A stretch of DNA of 64,000 bases. It comes from Diphasiastrum complanatum (lineage: Eukaryota; Streptophyta; Lycopodiopsida; Lycopodiales; Lycopodiaceae). The stretch lies in NCBI GenBank assembly GCA_029204225.1, contig CM055094.1:70765268-70829267 (forward strand), written 5' to 3'. The position numbers and the translations under genes are program-made. Within the stretch, counting starts at the first letter, position 1; every line of letters begins with the position of its first letter. The notes under the pieces are model-generated. The model had not been told where the DNA came from, searched no databases, and saw only the letters and a program-made list of their open reading frames with translations. Of the stretch, positions 63,900-64,000 are shown in pieces.

Positions 63900-64000
63900 C
63901 TCTTTATATTTCTTCTAACAATATATAATCTGAATTAAATGTGTGTGCTTGTTTGTTAATATTGTAGCCAAGTGATTGGTTTCAGATTTGGAGATCCAAT

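Overview
The window looks like nuclear DNA from a land plant. Its copia-type elements use an initiator-tRNA-Met primer site (TGGTATCAGAGC read on the element strand). Its gypsy-type elements use a tRNA-Asp-like primer site. It also carries CACTA (En/Spm, Tnp2) transposons with introns, a short TTTAGGG run and one short match to a plant metabolic enzyme. The base composition is AT-rich. I see no intact host gene, rRNA, CRISPR array or operon-like organisation. Nearly everything readable is a broken, nested or rearranged transposable element, so most coding entries are fragments. The species cannot be named from the sequence.

Left third (1-20.9 kb). A copia element on the minus strand (1-5525) has its 5' LTR, primer site, gag, protease, integrase and RT, with a few frame breaks; its 3' LTR lies outside the window. 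Next come a Tnp2 scrap, a piece of gypsy LTR, a plus-strand copia 3' end, and an unrecognised minus-strand gene with a coiled coil and a basic segment (7160-8425). A plus-strand gypsy element follows (8637-13200: LTR-like end, primer site, gag, double zinc knuckle, RNase H, integrase) that lacks its protease and most of RT. After it lie a decayed copia end, a minisatellite cluster bracketed by 114-bp direct repeats (15038-16507), and two overlapping minus-strand copia remnants.

Middle (20.9-50.7 kb). This is CACTA territory. Tnp2 exons and the DUF4216-like tail occur on the minus strand, with pieces of a possible second CACTA protein on both strands. These are interleaved with gypsy leader, copia LTR and a captured double-psi beta-barrel (expansin-like) exon. 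A 2.48-kb block (B) occurs at 25751-28230 and again at 32315-34793, separated by a 4.08-kb spacer (M). At 23789-24056 lies a miniature LTR element whose LTR contains a tRNA-like sequence. Then come CACTA ends (37.3-39.0 kb), a copia RT fragment, an unrecognised decayed coding stretch (39.7-41.2 kb), a gypsy LTR sitting in a Tnp2 gene (42.1-44.2 kb), two more copia elements and a fragment resembling acireductone dioxygenase (48.9 kb).

Right third (50.7-64 kb). 50700-58983 is a near-perfect second copy of 27095-35372, and 58984-61898 matches 36207-38993 less closely. The left copy alone carries an 829-bp solo LTR with a CATGA target duplication; the right copy shows the empty site. The window closes with tandem CACTA termini and the 5' half of a plus-strand Tnp2 transposase (62429 onward).

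Working together: none of these elements looks autonomous as read. The copia and gypsy pieces would have supplied reverse transcription and integration, and Tnp2 would have supplied CACTA excision. The main story is repeated nesting, tandem duplication and recent segmental duplication or gene conversion. All identities and boundaries are by eye.
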